DNA from: Desulfovibrio sp.
GTDB lineage: Bacteria; Desulfobacterota; Desulfovibrionia; Desulfovibrionales; Desulfovibrionaceae
Assembly: GCA_022839785.1 (NCBI GenBank)
Contig: JALHJW010000010.1
Location: 37,757-101,756 of the forward strand
Length of the DNA stretch: 64,000 bases
Direction of reading: 5' to 3'
Part shown: positions 25,541-33,596 of the stretch, piece after piece
Position numbering within the stretch: position 1 is the first letter of the stretch
How the letters are laid out: each line of letters starts with the position of its first letter
Notes under the pieces: model-generated
The model's input: only the letters and a program-made list of their open reading frames with translations
Told to the model about the DNA's origin: nothing
Database searches by the model: none
Position numbers and translations under genes: made by a program

Positions 25541-26851
25541 CTACTGCCGGGCGGCCACGCCCGTGCGGGAGAGGTCGCGGGTCAGTCCGGCCACCGGGAC
25601 CATGCGCAGGCCCGGCGCGGCCTCCTCGGCGAAACGCCGGAGCGCGGCCAGGGTGGCGGCGTGGGGGTGGCCGATGGCCACGGCCGAGCCGTGCTTGAGC
25701 GCCATGTTCTCGGCCTTCTGCAACTGGTGGAAGATCGCGTTCTCCTCGGCGATGTTGTCCAGGAAGACTTGGCGGCCCACGAAGGGCACGCCGTATTCCG
25801 CGGCCGCGCCCCTGGCCGCGGAGCGGGCGTTGGTGCGGCTGTCCAGGAAGAAGAGGCCCTTGGCCTTGAGCACGGACATGACCAGACGCATGCCGCGCGC
25901 CGAGCCGGTGAACCTGGAGCCCATGTGGTTGTTCATGCCGATGGCTTCCGGCACCAGGGCGATGTTCTTCTCCAGCATGCGCACGATCTCCTGGTCGCTC
26001 ATGCGGGTCAGGACCACGCCGGGGCCGGGGGTGATGCGCGGATAGTTGTCCGGCTCCATCGGCTGGTGGATGATCACGTCGCGGCCGTGCTTTTGGGCGA
26101 TGCGGGCCACGGCCCGGGTGTGCGAGGCCTGGGGCCAGACGGCGAAGGTCACGGGGTAGGGGAGTCGGGCCAGGGCCTCGGCGAAGGCCACGTTCTCGCC
26201 CAGGTCGTCGATGACGATGGCCAGCACGCCGCTGCCCGAGGGGCGCTGGATCGCGGCGGCCGGTCCGTCCGGCGGGGCGAAGCGCAGGGTGTGCGTCTCG
26301 CGGCCCAGCAGGGCGACATGCAGCAGGCCGTCCCCGAAGAGGCTGAGCGAGGCGTCCGGAGCCCAGCGCCGCAGGTGCGGACCCAGGGCCTCGGCGAATC
26401 CTTCCGCGCCGCGGCCGTATTGGATGAAAATGGACTGCACCAGATAGTCGAGATCATCCTCGTGGCGGTGGCTGACCTCGCTGAGGCTGTAGCGCTCCGG
26501 ACCGAGGCCGAGCTGGCGCAGGGTCAGGAGCAGGGCGTAGTCCACGCGCTTGAGTTCGTCCTCGAAGCCCGGGGCCGCGTCCTCCTCGTAGGGCTGGCCG
26601 CTCTGGGGGACCTCCGGCGCGGGCGCGGCGGGGATGTCCGGCGCGGACGGCGCGGCGCGCGGGCTCTCGGCCGGGGAAGGAAGGCGCGAGGTCGCGGGGA
26701 TTCCCGGCAGCCAGGGGCCGAAGAAGAGGACCAGGGTCAGCAGGAGGCCGAAGCCCGCCGCCGCTGCGGCCAGCCACGGCCAGTTCCGCCGCAGGAACCC
26801 CTGCGGCGGAGGCGTCTTTTTCCCCCCGGAACCAGAAGCCTTGCGCGCCAT
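25541..26851 (-). CDS. divergent polysaccharide deacetylase (DUF610/YibQ family)
   Basis: A 436-aa protein with an N-terminal transmembrane anchor (WLAAAAAGFGLLLTLVLFFG), a Pro/Ala-rich linker (~50-95) and a C-terminal NodB-fold domain (IVIDDLGENVAFAEALARL, PVTFAVWPQASHT, VIIHQPMEPDNYP, GMNNHMGSRFT, AIGHPHAATLAAL). The Asp-Asp pair and His residues fit metal-dependent amidohydrolases, but family activity is unproven. It is likely periplasmic and envelope-linked. It ends the nth-envC-ctpA-DUF610 operon; the envC/ctpA/YibQ association is common in Proteobacteria and suggests a septal murein role. Confidence 0.85.
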   Translation of the reverse strand: MARKASGSGGKKTPPPQGFLRRNWPWLAAAAAGFGLLLTLVLFFGPWLPGIPATSRLPSPAESPRAAPSAPDIPAAPAPEVPQSGQPYEEDAAPGFEDELKRVDYALLLTLRQLGLGPERYSLSEVSHRHEDDLDYLVQSIFIQYGRGAEGFAEALGPHLRRWAPDASLSLFGDGLLHVALLGRETHTLRFAPPDGPAAAIQRPSGSGVLAIVIDDLGENVAFAEALARLPYPVTFAVWPQASHTRAVARIAQKHGRDVIIHQPMEPDNYPRITPGPGVVLTRMSDQEIVRMLEKNIALVPEAIGMNNHMGSRFTGSARGMRLVMSVLKAKGLFFLDSRTNARSAARGAAAEYGVPFVGRQVFLDNIAEENAIFHQLQKAENMALKHGSAVAIGHPHAATLAALRRFAEEAAPGLRMVPVAGLTRDLSRTGVAARQ

Positions 26852-26885
26852 TGCTCCGCCGTCCGCCTCCGCCGGTCCCGGATCC

Positions 26886-28169
26886 TTAGTTCAGCGCCTT
26901 GAGGCGGGGAAGCTGGCGCACCAGCTCCAGGGCCAGCCTGAGCTGGTTGTCGCGCTTGAGCATGGCCTCGGCCTTGCCGTTGGCCTCGCCGGCGGAACCG
27001 TTGTTCTCGCCGTTGCGCTCCAGGTGGCGGGTGAGGTCCTTCTCGCGGATGACGCTCTTGTCGTCGTCCTCGCGCGGCTGCTCGAAGGCCACGGCGATGT
27101 CGGGCACGATGCCCTCGGCCTGGATGGAGCGGCCCGAGGGGGTGTAGTAGAGGGCGGTGGTCAGCTTGATGCCCGAGCCGTCGGAAAGCGGGATGACGGT
27201 CTGCACCGAGCCCTTGCCGAAGCTGCGTTCGCCCAGGATGGCCGAGCGCTTGCGGTCCTGCAGGGCGCCCGCCACGATCTCCGAGGCCGAGGCCGAACCC
27301 GCGTTGATCAGCGTGACCATGGGGGCGGCGAGGTCGCTGGATTGGGAGCCCGCGTTGTAGTCCTTGCGGGTGGAGGCGTCCTTGCCCTGGATGTAGACGA
27401 TGAGGCCTTCGTTGATGAAGGTGTCGGCCACGCTCACGGCCTGGTTGAGCAGGCCGCCGGGGTTGTTGCGCAGGTCGAGGACCACGCCGTTGATCGGGCC
27501 GCGGGTCTTCTTGAACTCGGCGATCCTGTCGTGCAGCTCGCGCGTGGTGTTCTCGTTGAACTTGGTCAGGCGCAGGTAGAGCACGCCCTTGTCCAACTCC
27601 TCGCTGCGCACCGAGACGATGGGGATGGTGTCGCGCACCATGGTCACCTTCTCGGGCTTTTGCGAATCCTTGTGCAGGATGGTCAGGGTGATCTTGCTGC
27701 CCCTGGGGCCGCGGATCTTGCCCACGGCCTCGGTCAGCGAGAGGTCCTGCGTGGGCTGGCCTTCGATCTCCAGGATCAGGTCGCCCGACTTCAGTCCCGC
27801 CTTGTGGGCCGGGGTGTCGTCGATGGGCGAGACGACCATCAGCCGTCCGTTGTCCTGGGTGATCTCGATGCCGATGCCGCCGAATTCGCCCGAGGTGCTG
27901 ACCTGCATGTCCCGGAATTCCTCGGGGGTCATGAAGGAGGAGTGCGGGTCGAGCTGTTGCAGAAGGCCCTTGATGGCGTCGTCCACCAGTTCCTTGCGGC
28001 CGATGTCGCGAACGTAATAGTCCTCCACCAGACTCATGACCTGGCTGAAACGCTTCAGGGCGTCGTAGCGGTCCTCCTTGTCCTTTGCGCTGTCCGCGCA
28101 GAGCGTGCCTGCGAACGCGGACAACAGAACGAGAACCGAAACCATGAACAGCCAACGTCTGATGCGCAT
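26886..28169 (-). CDS. ctpA: carboxy-terminal processing protease CtpA (S41)
   Basis: A 427-aa exported S41 peptidase: signal peptide to ~residue 25, PDZ domain (GIGIEITQDNGRLMVVSPID, GLKSGDLILEIEGQP), and catalytic core with LRNNPGGLLNQAV, NAGSASASEIVAGALQDR (nucleophile Ser in GSASASE) and SFGKGSVQTVIPL (catalytic Lys). It trims periplasmic or envelope proteins, often peptidoglycan hydrolases. ATG at 28169 with GGAGGATAT. Located 16 bp after the EnvC-like gene, whose product could be a regulator or substrate. Confidence 0.96.
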   Translation of the reverse strand: MRIRRWLFMVSVLVLLSAFAGTLCADSAKDKEDRYDALKRFSQVMSLVEDYYVRDIGRKELVDDAIKGLLQQLDPHSSFMTPEEFRDMQVSTSGEFGGIGIEITQDNGRLMVVSPIDDTPAHKAGLKSGDLILEIEGQPTQDLSLTEAVGKIRGPRGSKITLTILHKDSQKPEKVTMVRDTIPIVSVRSEELDKGVLYLRLTKFNENTTRELHDRIAEFKKTRGPINGVVLDLRNNPGGLLNQAVSVADTFINEGLIVYIQGKDASTRKDYNAGSQSSDLAAPMVTLINAGSASASEIVAGALQDRKRSAILGERSFGKGSVQTVIPLSDGSGIKLTTALYYTPSGRSIQAEGIVPDIAVAFEQPREDDDKSVIREKDLTRHLERNGENNGSAGEANGKAEAMLKRDNQLRLALELVRQLPRLKALN

Positions 28170-28185
28170 ATATCCTCCGAAGACC

Positions 28186-29523
28186 TTACTTCTTTCTGGC
28201 GGTCAGCCACTCAAGGGGGTTAACGGCTTTTTCGTGCCTTCGCAATTCAAAATACAGGCCCGCGCCCTTGGCCGCCGGGTAGTAGCCCGCGCTGCCCAGC
28301 ACCTGGTCCTGGTTCACTTCCTGCCCCATGCGCACGCGGCTGTCCGAGAGGTAGGCGTACAGGCTGTAGAAGTTGCCGCCGTGGAAAAGGATGATGACCT
28401 TGCCGAAGCCGCGCAGCACGTCGTCATGCACGACCTTGCCCAGGGCGACGGCGCGCACCGGCGCGTTCTCGCCCAGCGACAGGCCGATGCCGCGCACCGG
28501 CGGGTTGGCCCCGGGGGCGAAGCCCACCACCACCGGCCCCTCGGCGGGCCAGGGCAGGACGCCCTTGAGGTCTCCGACGTCCTTGCTGGTCAGGACCTTG
28601 AGGCGGTACTGCAGGCTGGCCACCGTGGCCAGCACCTGGGAAAGCTCCTCTTCCTGGCTGATCTTGGCCGCGCGCACCTTCTGGACCTCGCGCGCAAGCT
28701 CCAGCTTCTGCTTCAGGACCTCGTCCTTGCGGCTGTTGATGGCCGCGAGCTTCTTCTCGACGTCGGCGCGCAGCCGGTCCTGCTCGGCCATGTTGGCGGC
28801 CAGTTCGCTGGTCCGCGCCGCGAGGCCCGAAAGCTTCTCCTCGCCCGAGGCGTAGAGCGCGGCCAGCCAGGTGAAGCGGCGGTCGGCCTCCTCCCAGGAG
28901 GAGAGGCCCCGCAGGCGGTTGGTGGCGTTCTGCAGATGCAGGGGCCAGAGCGTGGCCATGAGCCGCGAGATGTCCTGGAGCACGGCGCTCCGCCGGTCCA
29001 GGATGCGCTGGTGCTCGGCCGCGATCTCCTTCTGGCGCTTCTCCACCGCGGCCAGCTCCTTTTCCTGGCGGCCGATGTCCGCGGTCAGGGTCCCGATGCG
29101 GTCCTCCGAGGCGGCCAGCTTGCCGTGCAGGGCCCGTTCCTGCTGCGTCAGCCGGGAGAGGGAGACTTTCTGCTCCTGGGCGCGGCGCGACTGCAGGTCG
29201 ATGTTCTCCTTGAGCTGGTCGACCTGGGTTTTGGGCCCGGCCTTGGCCGTGGGAGAGGGCGCGCTTTTGGGCGCGGGCGGGCTCTTCGCGGGCGTCTTGT
29301 GCGGGGCCGGGGCCTTGGCGGGGGCCGCCTTCTTGGCCGGAGCGGGCTTGGGGGCGGCCTGGGGCTTGGCGCTCTGGGGTTTTGCCGTCTGGGGCTTGGC
29401 GGTCTGGGATTTGGCGGTCTGGGCGTGCGCGGGCGTGTCCGCAAGGAGCGGCGTCACGGCCAGGAACATCGTCAGGGCCAAAGCCGCGCAGGCGAGGCGG
29501 CGGAGCGGGCCGGGCGGGATCAC
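28186..29523 (-). CDS. envC: EnvC-like murein hydrolase activator (degenerate LytM/M23)
   Basis: A 445-aa exported protein: signal sequence, an Ala/Lys/Pro-rich low-complexity stretch (KPQTAKPQSAKPQAAPKP, residues ~38-95), long coiled coils (~100-320), and a C-terminal LytM domain. The domain lacks zinc ligands: YAYLS replaces YxHLS, LYFELRR replaces HLHFE, and no HxGxD is found. That is the EnvC pattern of a catalytically dead amidase activator at the septum. The start is a GTG at 29523 overlapping the nth-like stop codon (GTGA). Operon with ctpA and the DUF610 gene. Confidence 0.87.
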   Translation of the reverse strand: MIPPGPLRRLACAALALTMFLAVTPLLADTPAHAQTAKSQTAKPQTAKPQSAKPQAAPKPAPAKKAAPAKAPAPHKTPAKSPPAPKSAPSPTAKAGPKTQVDQLKENIDLQSRRAQEQKVSLSRLTQQERALHGKLAASEDRIGTLTADIGRQEKELAAVEKRQKEIAAEHQRILDRRSAVLQDISRLMATLWPLHLQNATNRLRGLSSWEEADRRFTWLAALYASGEEKLSGLAARTSELAANMAEQDRLRADVEKKLAAINSRKDEVLKQKLELAREVQKVRAAKISQEEELSQVLATVASLQYRLKVLTSKDVGDLKGVLPWPAEGPVVVGFAPGANPPVRGIGLSLGENAPVRAVALGKVVHDDVLRGFGKVIILFHGGNFYSLYAYLSDSRVRMGQEVNQDQVLGSAGYYPAAKGAGLYFELRRHEKAVNPLEWLTARKK

Positions 29524-30191
29524 GCCGCTCCCTCCAGGAACGCGCCCAGGGGGCAGTCGCCGCAGCGGGGCCTGGACTTCTTGCAGAATTCCTTGCCCGC
29601 GCGCACGATGAGGGCGTGGCATTCGTTGTACAGGGCGACATCCTCGGGCAGGGCCGAGGTGAAGATGTCCTGCAGGTCGTGGTAGTTCGTCTCCTCCGGG
29701 GCCAGTCCGTGGCGCTGCGCGAGGCGCGCGGTGTAGGCGTCGATGACGAAGGAGGGCTTGGCAAGGGCATAGAGCAGGATGCTGTCCGCGGTCTCGGGGC
29801 CTATGCCGCGCACTGCCAGCAGCTTTTCCCGCAGCCGGGGCAGCTCCTGGCGGCCCAGGTAGCCCAGGGCGAGGTCGTCCAGCGCGTCCCCCGCCTCGGC
29901 CGCGAGGAAGTCGAGGAAGTGGCCGAGGCGCGCCGCCTTGACCCGGAAATAGCCCGCGGGCCGGATGAGTCCGGCCAGGGCCTCGGGCGTCAGGCGGCGC
30001 ATGGCCTCCGGGGACAGGGCGCGGGCCGCCCTGAGCGCGGCGATGGCCTTTTCCACGTTTCCCCAGTTGGTGTTCTGGGTCAGGATGGCGCCCACGGCGA
30101 CCTCGAAAGGCGTCTCCCCGGGCCACCAGCCGCTGGGGCCCAGGGCGTGGAGCAGGGCGTCGTAATACTTCCTGATCGGATTGAGCTTCAT
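29520..30191 (-). CDS. endonuclease III-like HhH-GPD DNA glycosylase
   Basis: A 223-aa HhH-GPD protein: AVGAILTQNTNWGNVEKAIA, helix-hairpin-helix LLAVRGIGPETADSILLYAL, catalytic Asp in FVIDAYTARLAQRHG, and a C-terminal CKKSRPRCGDC (CX6CX2C) with an upstream Cys (NECHAL). The catalytic Lys of EndoIII (after GVGRK) is replaced by Glu (GIGPE), so a monofunctional glycosylase such as a MagIII-like alkylbase enzyme is more likely than a bifunctional lyase. The fourth canonical cluster Cys is missing downstream. ATG at 30191 with CAGGAG. Head of the envC-ctpA operon. Confidence 0.85.
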   Translation of the reverse strand: MKLNPIRKYYDALLHALGPSGWWPGETPFEVAVGAILTQNTNWGNVEKAIAALRAARALSPEAMRRLTPEALAGLIRPAGYFRVKAARLGHFLDFLAAEAGDALDDLALGYLGRQELPRLREKLLAVRGIGPETADSILLYALAKPSFVIDAYTARLAQRHGLAPEETNYHDLQDIFTSALPEDVALYNECHALIVRAGKEFCKKSRPRCGDCPLGAFLEGAA

Positions 30192-30310
30192 GGTCTCCTG
30201 GGATAGATAACCCCGCATCCGCGAGGCGCAAGCGTTTGCGGCCACAGGGTACGACTGTTCGCGCCCCGGCGCAAGCGCGCCGCGTGCGCGGCATACACCA
30301 AACCGCGACG

Positions 30311-32500
30311 ATGGAGAAGACCGTGCCGACCTTCTCGCGCCCATCCCTGCTCGGCCTGTCCGCCGCCCTGGCGCTGACCTGGATCGTGTGCGCGGGCGTA
30401 CGGCTCGTCGAGCTTCCCGCGTGGCAGGGTAGTGCTTTCGAGGCGGGCGGGGAGCCCATCATGGCCACCCACGACGCCTACGTCTGGCTGGCCGGGGCAA
30501 AAGGGGTCGGCGTCCTGCCCGATGCCCCGCTGTCGCGGCTCGTGCGGCTGGTCCACGCCCTGACCCCCGCCTCCTGGGGCGGCGTCGGATTCTGGCTGCC
30601 GCCCCTGGTCGCCGCGTTTTCCGGGCTGCCTCTGGTGGTCCTGGCCAGGCGCTGGGGCGCGTCCGCCTTCGGGCCCGCCGCGGGCGTGGTCGGCGGGTGC
30701 GCCCTGGGCTTCCTGATACGCACGCGTCTGGCCATGCTGGACACGGACATCCTGGCCCTGTTCACCCTCACCCTGGCCGCGGTCTGGCTCTGCCTGCTCC
30801 TGGAGCCGCTGCTGCGTTTCGGAGATGGCGCGGCCGGGACCGGGGAGGACGCGGCCGGACCTTCGCCCGGGTTCTGGGGCGGCCTTGGAGGACTTTGCCT
30901 CTGGACCATCGTTTCCGTCTGGTTTTACGGGAGCATCCAGACGATCCTCATGGCGGTGTTCGGTTCCGGAGCCGCGCTTGGCGTGGTCCTGGCGCGTCCT
31001 GGTCGCCGAACCCAGATTCTGGTCGCGACGTGCCTTCCCCTGGCGTGTCTGCACACCGCCTCCTGGGCTGCCCTGGCCGCCGTTCCGGCCGTCTGCGCGG
31101 CGTTCTGGCGCTTTCCTGGCCTGAGCCGTCGGCCAGCGGTCCTGTGGGCGGCGGCCGGGGCCGGACTGCTCGCCTTCGCGATCTTCGGGAGCGGTTTTGC
31201 GGGCGGCGTCGTGGAGCGCGTCCTCTATTGGTTCAAGCCCGCCGTGGATGAGGCCAGGAGCGCGGCGTCCGTGTCCGCCCTGAGCCTGCCCTCGGTCCTG
31301 CCCAGCATCCGTGAGGCGCAGAACAGTCCGTTCTCCGATATCCTGCGGGTCATGGCCGGGCATCCCGCGCTGTTTCCCGTGCTGCTTGCCGGGTACGTCT
31401 GGCTGGCGCTGCGCCGTCCCGTGGCCCTGGTCTTCCTGCCTCTCCTGCTGCTCGGCCTGGCTTCGGCCAAGCTCGGGATGCGCTTCAGCATGTACGGCGC
31501 GCCCGCCATGGGCGCGGGCATGATCGGTCTGGGCCTGCTCACGGCCCGCTTCATTCCCAGGCCCCTCCCGGCTCTCGTTCTGGCCGCGGCCGGATTGTGC
31601 GTCGCGCTCGTTCCCCCGGCGTATGTCCTGAGGCGGGCACCGCCTTCCCCGGCGCTCTCCCGGCCCTTTGCCGAAACGCTTCTGGAACTCGGCAGGGCGA
31701 CTCCTTCGTCCGCCTGGATATGGCTGTGGTGGGACTTCGGCTACGCGGTTCAGTACTACGCCGAGCGTTTTCCCGTGGCCGACGGGGCGCGTCATACGGA
31801 ACATTGGCTCTATCCCCTGGCCGCGGTCCACGCCGCGGAACCGGCCCGGGCGGCGGCTCTGATGCGCTTTTTCGCCGCCGAGATGGCGGTTCAGGATATC
31901 CCTTCCGAGGCCCGGCGGCAGGTGTCCGGCGACTCGCCCTTCCTGCACGCCTTCACCCCGCCGATGGCCCGGCTGCTTGAGATGCAGGGCGCCGCCGCGC
32001 GCGCGGTTCTCGACAGGCTGGACGGGGAGGGCGGAACGGCCGGGGCCGGAGCGTCCCTCCCGGAGCAGGACTACGTGGTCTCCTGGGACAACCTCCGGTT
32101 GGCGGGATGGATCATCCGTTTCGGGACATGGGATCTCGCGGACGGCGCGTACAAGGAGGGCAACGTGACGCGGCTGGAGGGCGAGTTGCGCGTGGACCCG
32201 GCCAAAGGCGCGGCCATGTCCTCGAAGTTCGGCAACCTGCCCCTGGCCACCCTGGACGTGGCCACGCCGAACGGGGTCAAGCGCTACTCCTGGCCGCGCC
32301 TTTCCGGGGTCCATCTGGTCATGAACAACGCGGCGCGGGAGGCGTACATCATGAACGACACGGCCTACCGCTCCTCCATGGTCCAGATGCTGCTCGGCGA
32401 GCCCGCGTCCTTTGCGCGCGACTTCGAGCTTGTCCTCGACAATGCGCCCGCGGCCAGGGTCTACCGGTTGAAACCGAGGCCCGAAGAGGGGCGGGAGTAG
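30311..32500 (+). CDS. pglB: STT3/PglB-type oligosaccharyltransferase
   Basis: A 729-aa membrane enzyme that would transfer a lipid-linked oligosaccharide to Asn of periplasmic proteins. The hallmark WWDFG is at residues 473-477. The first acidic motif is MATHDAY (Asp55), the second MLDTD (Asp144/Asp146), and SIREA with Glu335 fits the TIxE external-loop motif. About 11-13 hydrophobic helices precede a soluble C-terminal domain (from ~460). Start ambiguous: ATG 30311 is used, with a weak ribosome site; another in-frame ATG lies at 30236. Neighbouring glycan assembly genes are absent, so it is an orphan PglB. Confidence 0.92.
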   Translation: MEKTVPTFSRPSLLGLSAALALTWIVCAGVRLVELPAWQGSAFEAGGEPIMATHDAYVWLAGAKGVGVLPDAPLSRLVRLVHALTPASWGGVGFWLPPLVAAFSGLPLVVLARRWGASAFGPAAGVVGGCALGFLIRTRLAMLDTDILALFTLTLAAVWLCLLLEPLLRFGDGAAGTGEDAAGPSPGFWGGLGGLCLWTIVSVWFYGSIQTILMAVFGSGAALGVVLARPGRRTQILVATCLPLACLHTASWAALAAVPAVCAAFWRFPGLSRRPAVLWAAAGAGLLAFAIFGSGFAGGVVERVLYWFKPAVDEARSAASVSALSLPSVLPSIREAQNSPFSDILRVMAGHPALFPVLLAGYVWLALRRPVALVFLPLLLLGLASAKLGMRFSMYGAPAMGAGMIGLGLLTARFIPRPLPALVLAAAGLCVALVPPAYVLRRAPPSPALSRPFAETLLELGRATPSSAWIWLWWDFGYAVQYYAERFPVADGARHTEHWLYPLAAVHAAEPARAAALMRFFAAEMAVQDIPSEARRQVSGDSPFLHAFTPPMARLLEMQGAAARAVLDRLDGEGGTAGAGASLPEQDYVVSWDNLRLAGWIIRFGTWDLADGAYKEGNVTRLEGELRVDPAKGAAMSSKFGNLPLATLDVATPNGVKRYSWPRLSGVHLVMNNAAREAYIMNDTAYRSSMVQMLLGEPASFARDFELVLDNAPAARVYRLKPRPEEGRE

Positions 32501-32534
32501 TCCGGGAGGGTCCGGTTCGGGGCCGGCTTCCGCT

Positions 32535-33380
32535 TCAGCCCCAGCAGAGGGCGGCCCATTCGCCGTCGACGAGGGTCCTCGGCTGGCCCAGACCGAAACG
32601 CGCGTAGGCCGAGGCCACGCCCGCGGCCTGTTCGGCCAGGACGCCCGAGAGCGCCAGCATCCCGCCGGGCGCGAGGCGGGCCGCGATGTCCGCGGACAGG
32701 GCGATGAGCGGCCCGGAGAGGATGTTGGCCACGATCAGGCCGAAGGAGGCGTCCGGCGCGAGGCAGTCGATGCTGCCCGCGGCCAGGGCCAAGCGGTCCG
32801 CCACGCCGTTGGCCGCGGCGTTCTCCTCGGCGCAGGCCACGGCCTGGGGGTCGATGTCCAGCCCCACGCCGCGGCAGCCGAGCAGGGCCAGACCGATGGC
32901 CAGGATGCCCGAGCCCGTGCCCAGGTCCAGGAAGCGGGGCCGGGCGTCCAGGCGTCCCGACTGCGCGAGGTCGCCGATGACGCGCAGGCAGAGCGCCGTG
33001 GTTGGGTGGTGGCCGGTGCCGAAGGCCATCTTGGGCTCGATGACGATGTGCGTGCGGCCGTCCGCCCCCTTGTCCGCCAGCCAGGGCGGCAGGATCTCGA
33101 AGACCCTGCCCGCCTGCACCGGAGTGAAGAAGTCGCGCCAGGCCATGGCCCAGTCCTGGGGATCGACCGCGGCGCGCGTCAGGCCGCCTTCCGGGAATGC
33201 GGCGGATACGGCCGCGGCCAGTTCCTCGGCCAGCGGATGGTCGTCCACGTGGAAGGTCACGCGCCAGGCGCCGTCGGCCGGGGAGAGGCTCTCCTCCCAG
33301 CCCTGCGGCACGCGCAGGGCGAGAAAGGCCATGGCCCGCTCGTAGTCGGCCTCGGCGACGCGGAATTCGAAACGCTCCAC
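32535..33380 (-). CDS. prmA: ribosomal protein L11 methyltransferase PrmA
   Basis: A 281-aa SAM methyltransferase: substrate-binding N-terminal domain, hinge, then PKMAFGTGHHPTTALCL (PrmA hallmark AFGTGxHPTT), FLDLGTGSGILAIGLALLG (SAM motif I), VGLDIDPQAV and LIVANILSGPLI (NIL catalytic-site motif). It trimethylates L11. The start is a GTG at 33380 with AGGA 9 nt upstream; longer frames upstream overlap the small Cys-rich gene. Last gene of the dut-argD-Cys-rich-prmA group. Confidence 0.94.
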   Translation of the reverse strand: MERFEFRVAEADYERAMAFLALRVPQGWEESLSPADGAWRVTFHVDDHPLAEELAAAVSAAFPEGGLTRAAVDPQDWAMAWRDFFTPVQAGRVFEILPPWLADKGADGRTHIVIEPKMAFGTGHHPTTALCLRVIGDLAQSGRLDARPRFLDLGTGSGILAIGLALLGCRGVGLDIDPQAVACAEENAAANGVADRLALAAGSIDCLAPDASFGLIVANILSGPLIALSADIAARLAPGGMLALSGVLAEQAAGVASAYARFGLGQPRTLVDGEWAALCWG

Positions 33381-33385
33381 CGCGC

Positions 33386-33538
33386 CTAGTCCTGCTTCGC
33401 CGTGCCGCAGGTCTCGGGCGTGCAACCGGGGTTGGCCTTGCGGAAGTCGGCCAGCTTCACGGCGTCGTCCTTCACGTCCTCGGCCCGGCAGGCGTCCGTG
33501 CAGCCGCAGCCGCACGCGTTCTTCGCGGTCTCGTTCAT
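33386..33538 (-). CDS. small cysteine-rich protein (50 aa)
   Basis: A 50-aa protein starting MNETAKNACGCGCTDACRAE and ending PGCTPETCGTAKQD. It has six cysteines, four in a CGCGCTDAC cluster and two in CTPETC, so metal or Fe-S binding is plausible. ATG at 33538 is preceded by CACAGGAGGAACGCC, an excellent ribosome site. It is tightly packed between argD (58 bp) and prmA (5 bp) on the same strand. No known family was recognised and no function is assigned. Confidence 0.7.
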   Translation of the reverse strand: MNETAKNACGCGCTDACRAEDVKDDAVKLADFRKANPGCTPETCGTAKQD

Positions 33539-33596
33539 GGCGTTCCTCCTGTGGGAAAACGGCGGGGCGCGGCGTCTGTCCGCGCCCCGCAAGGAA

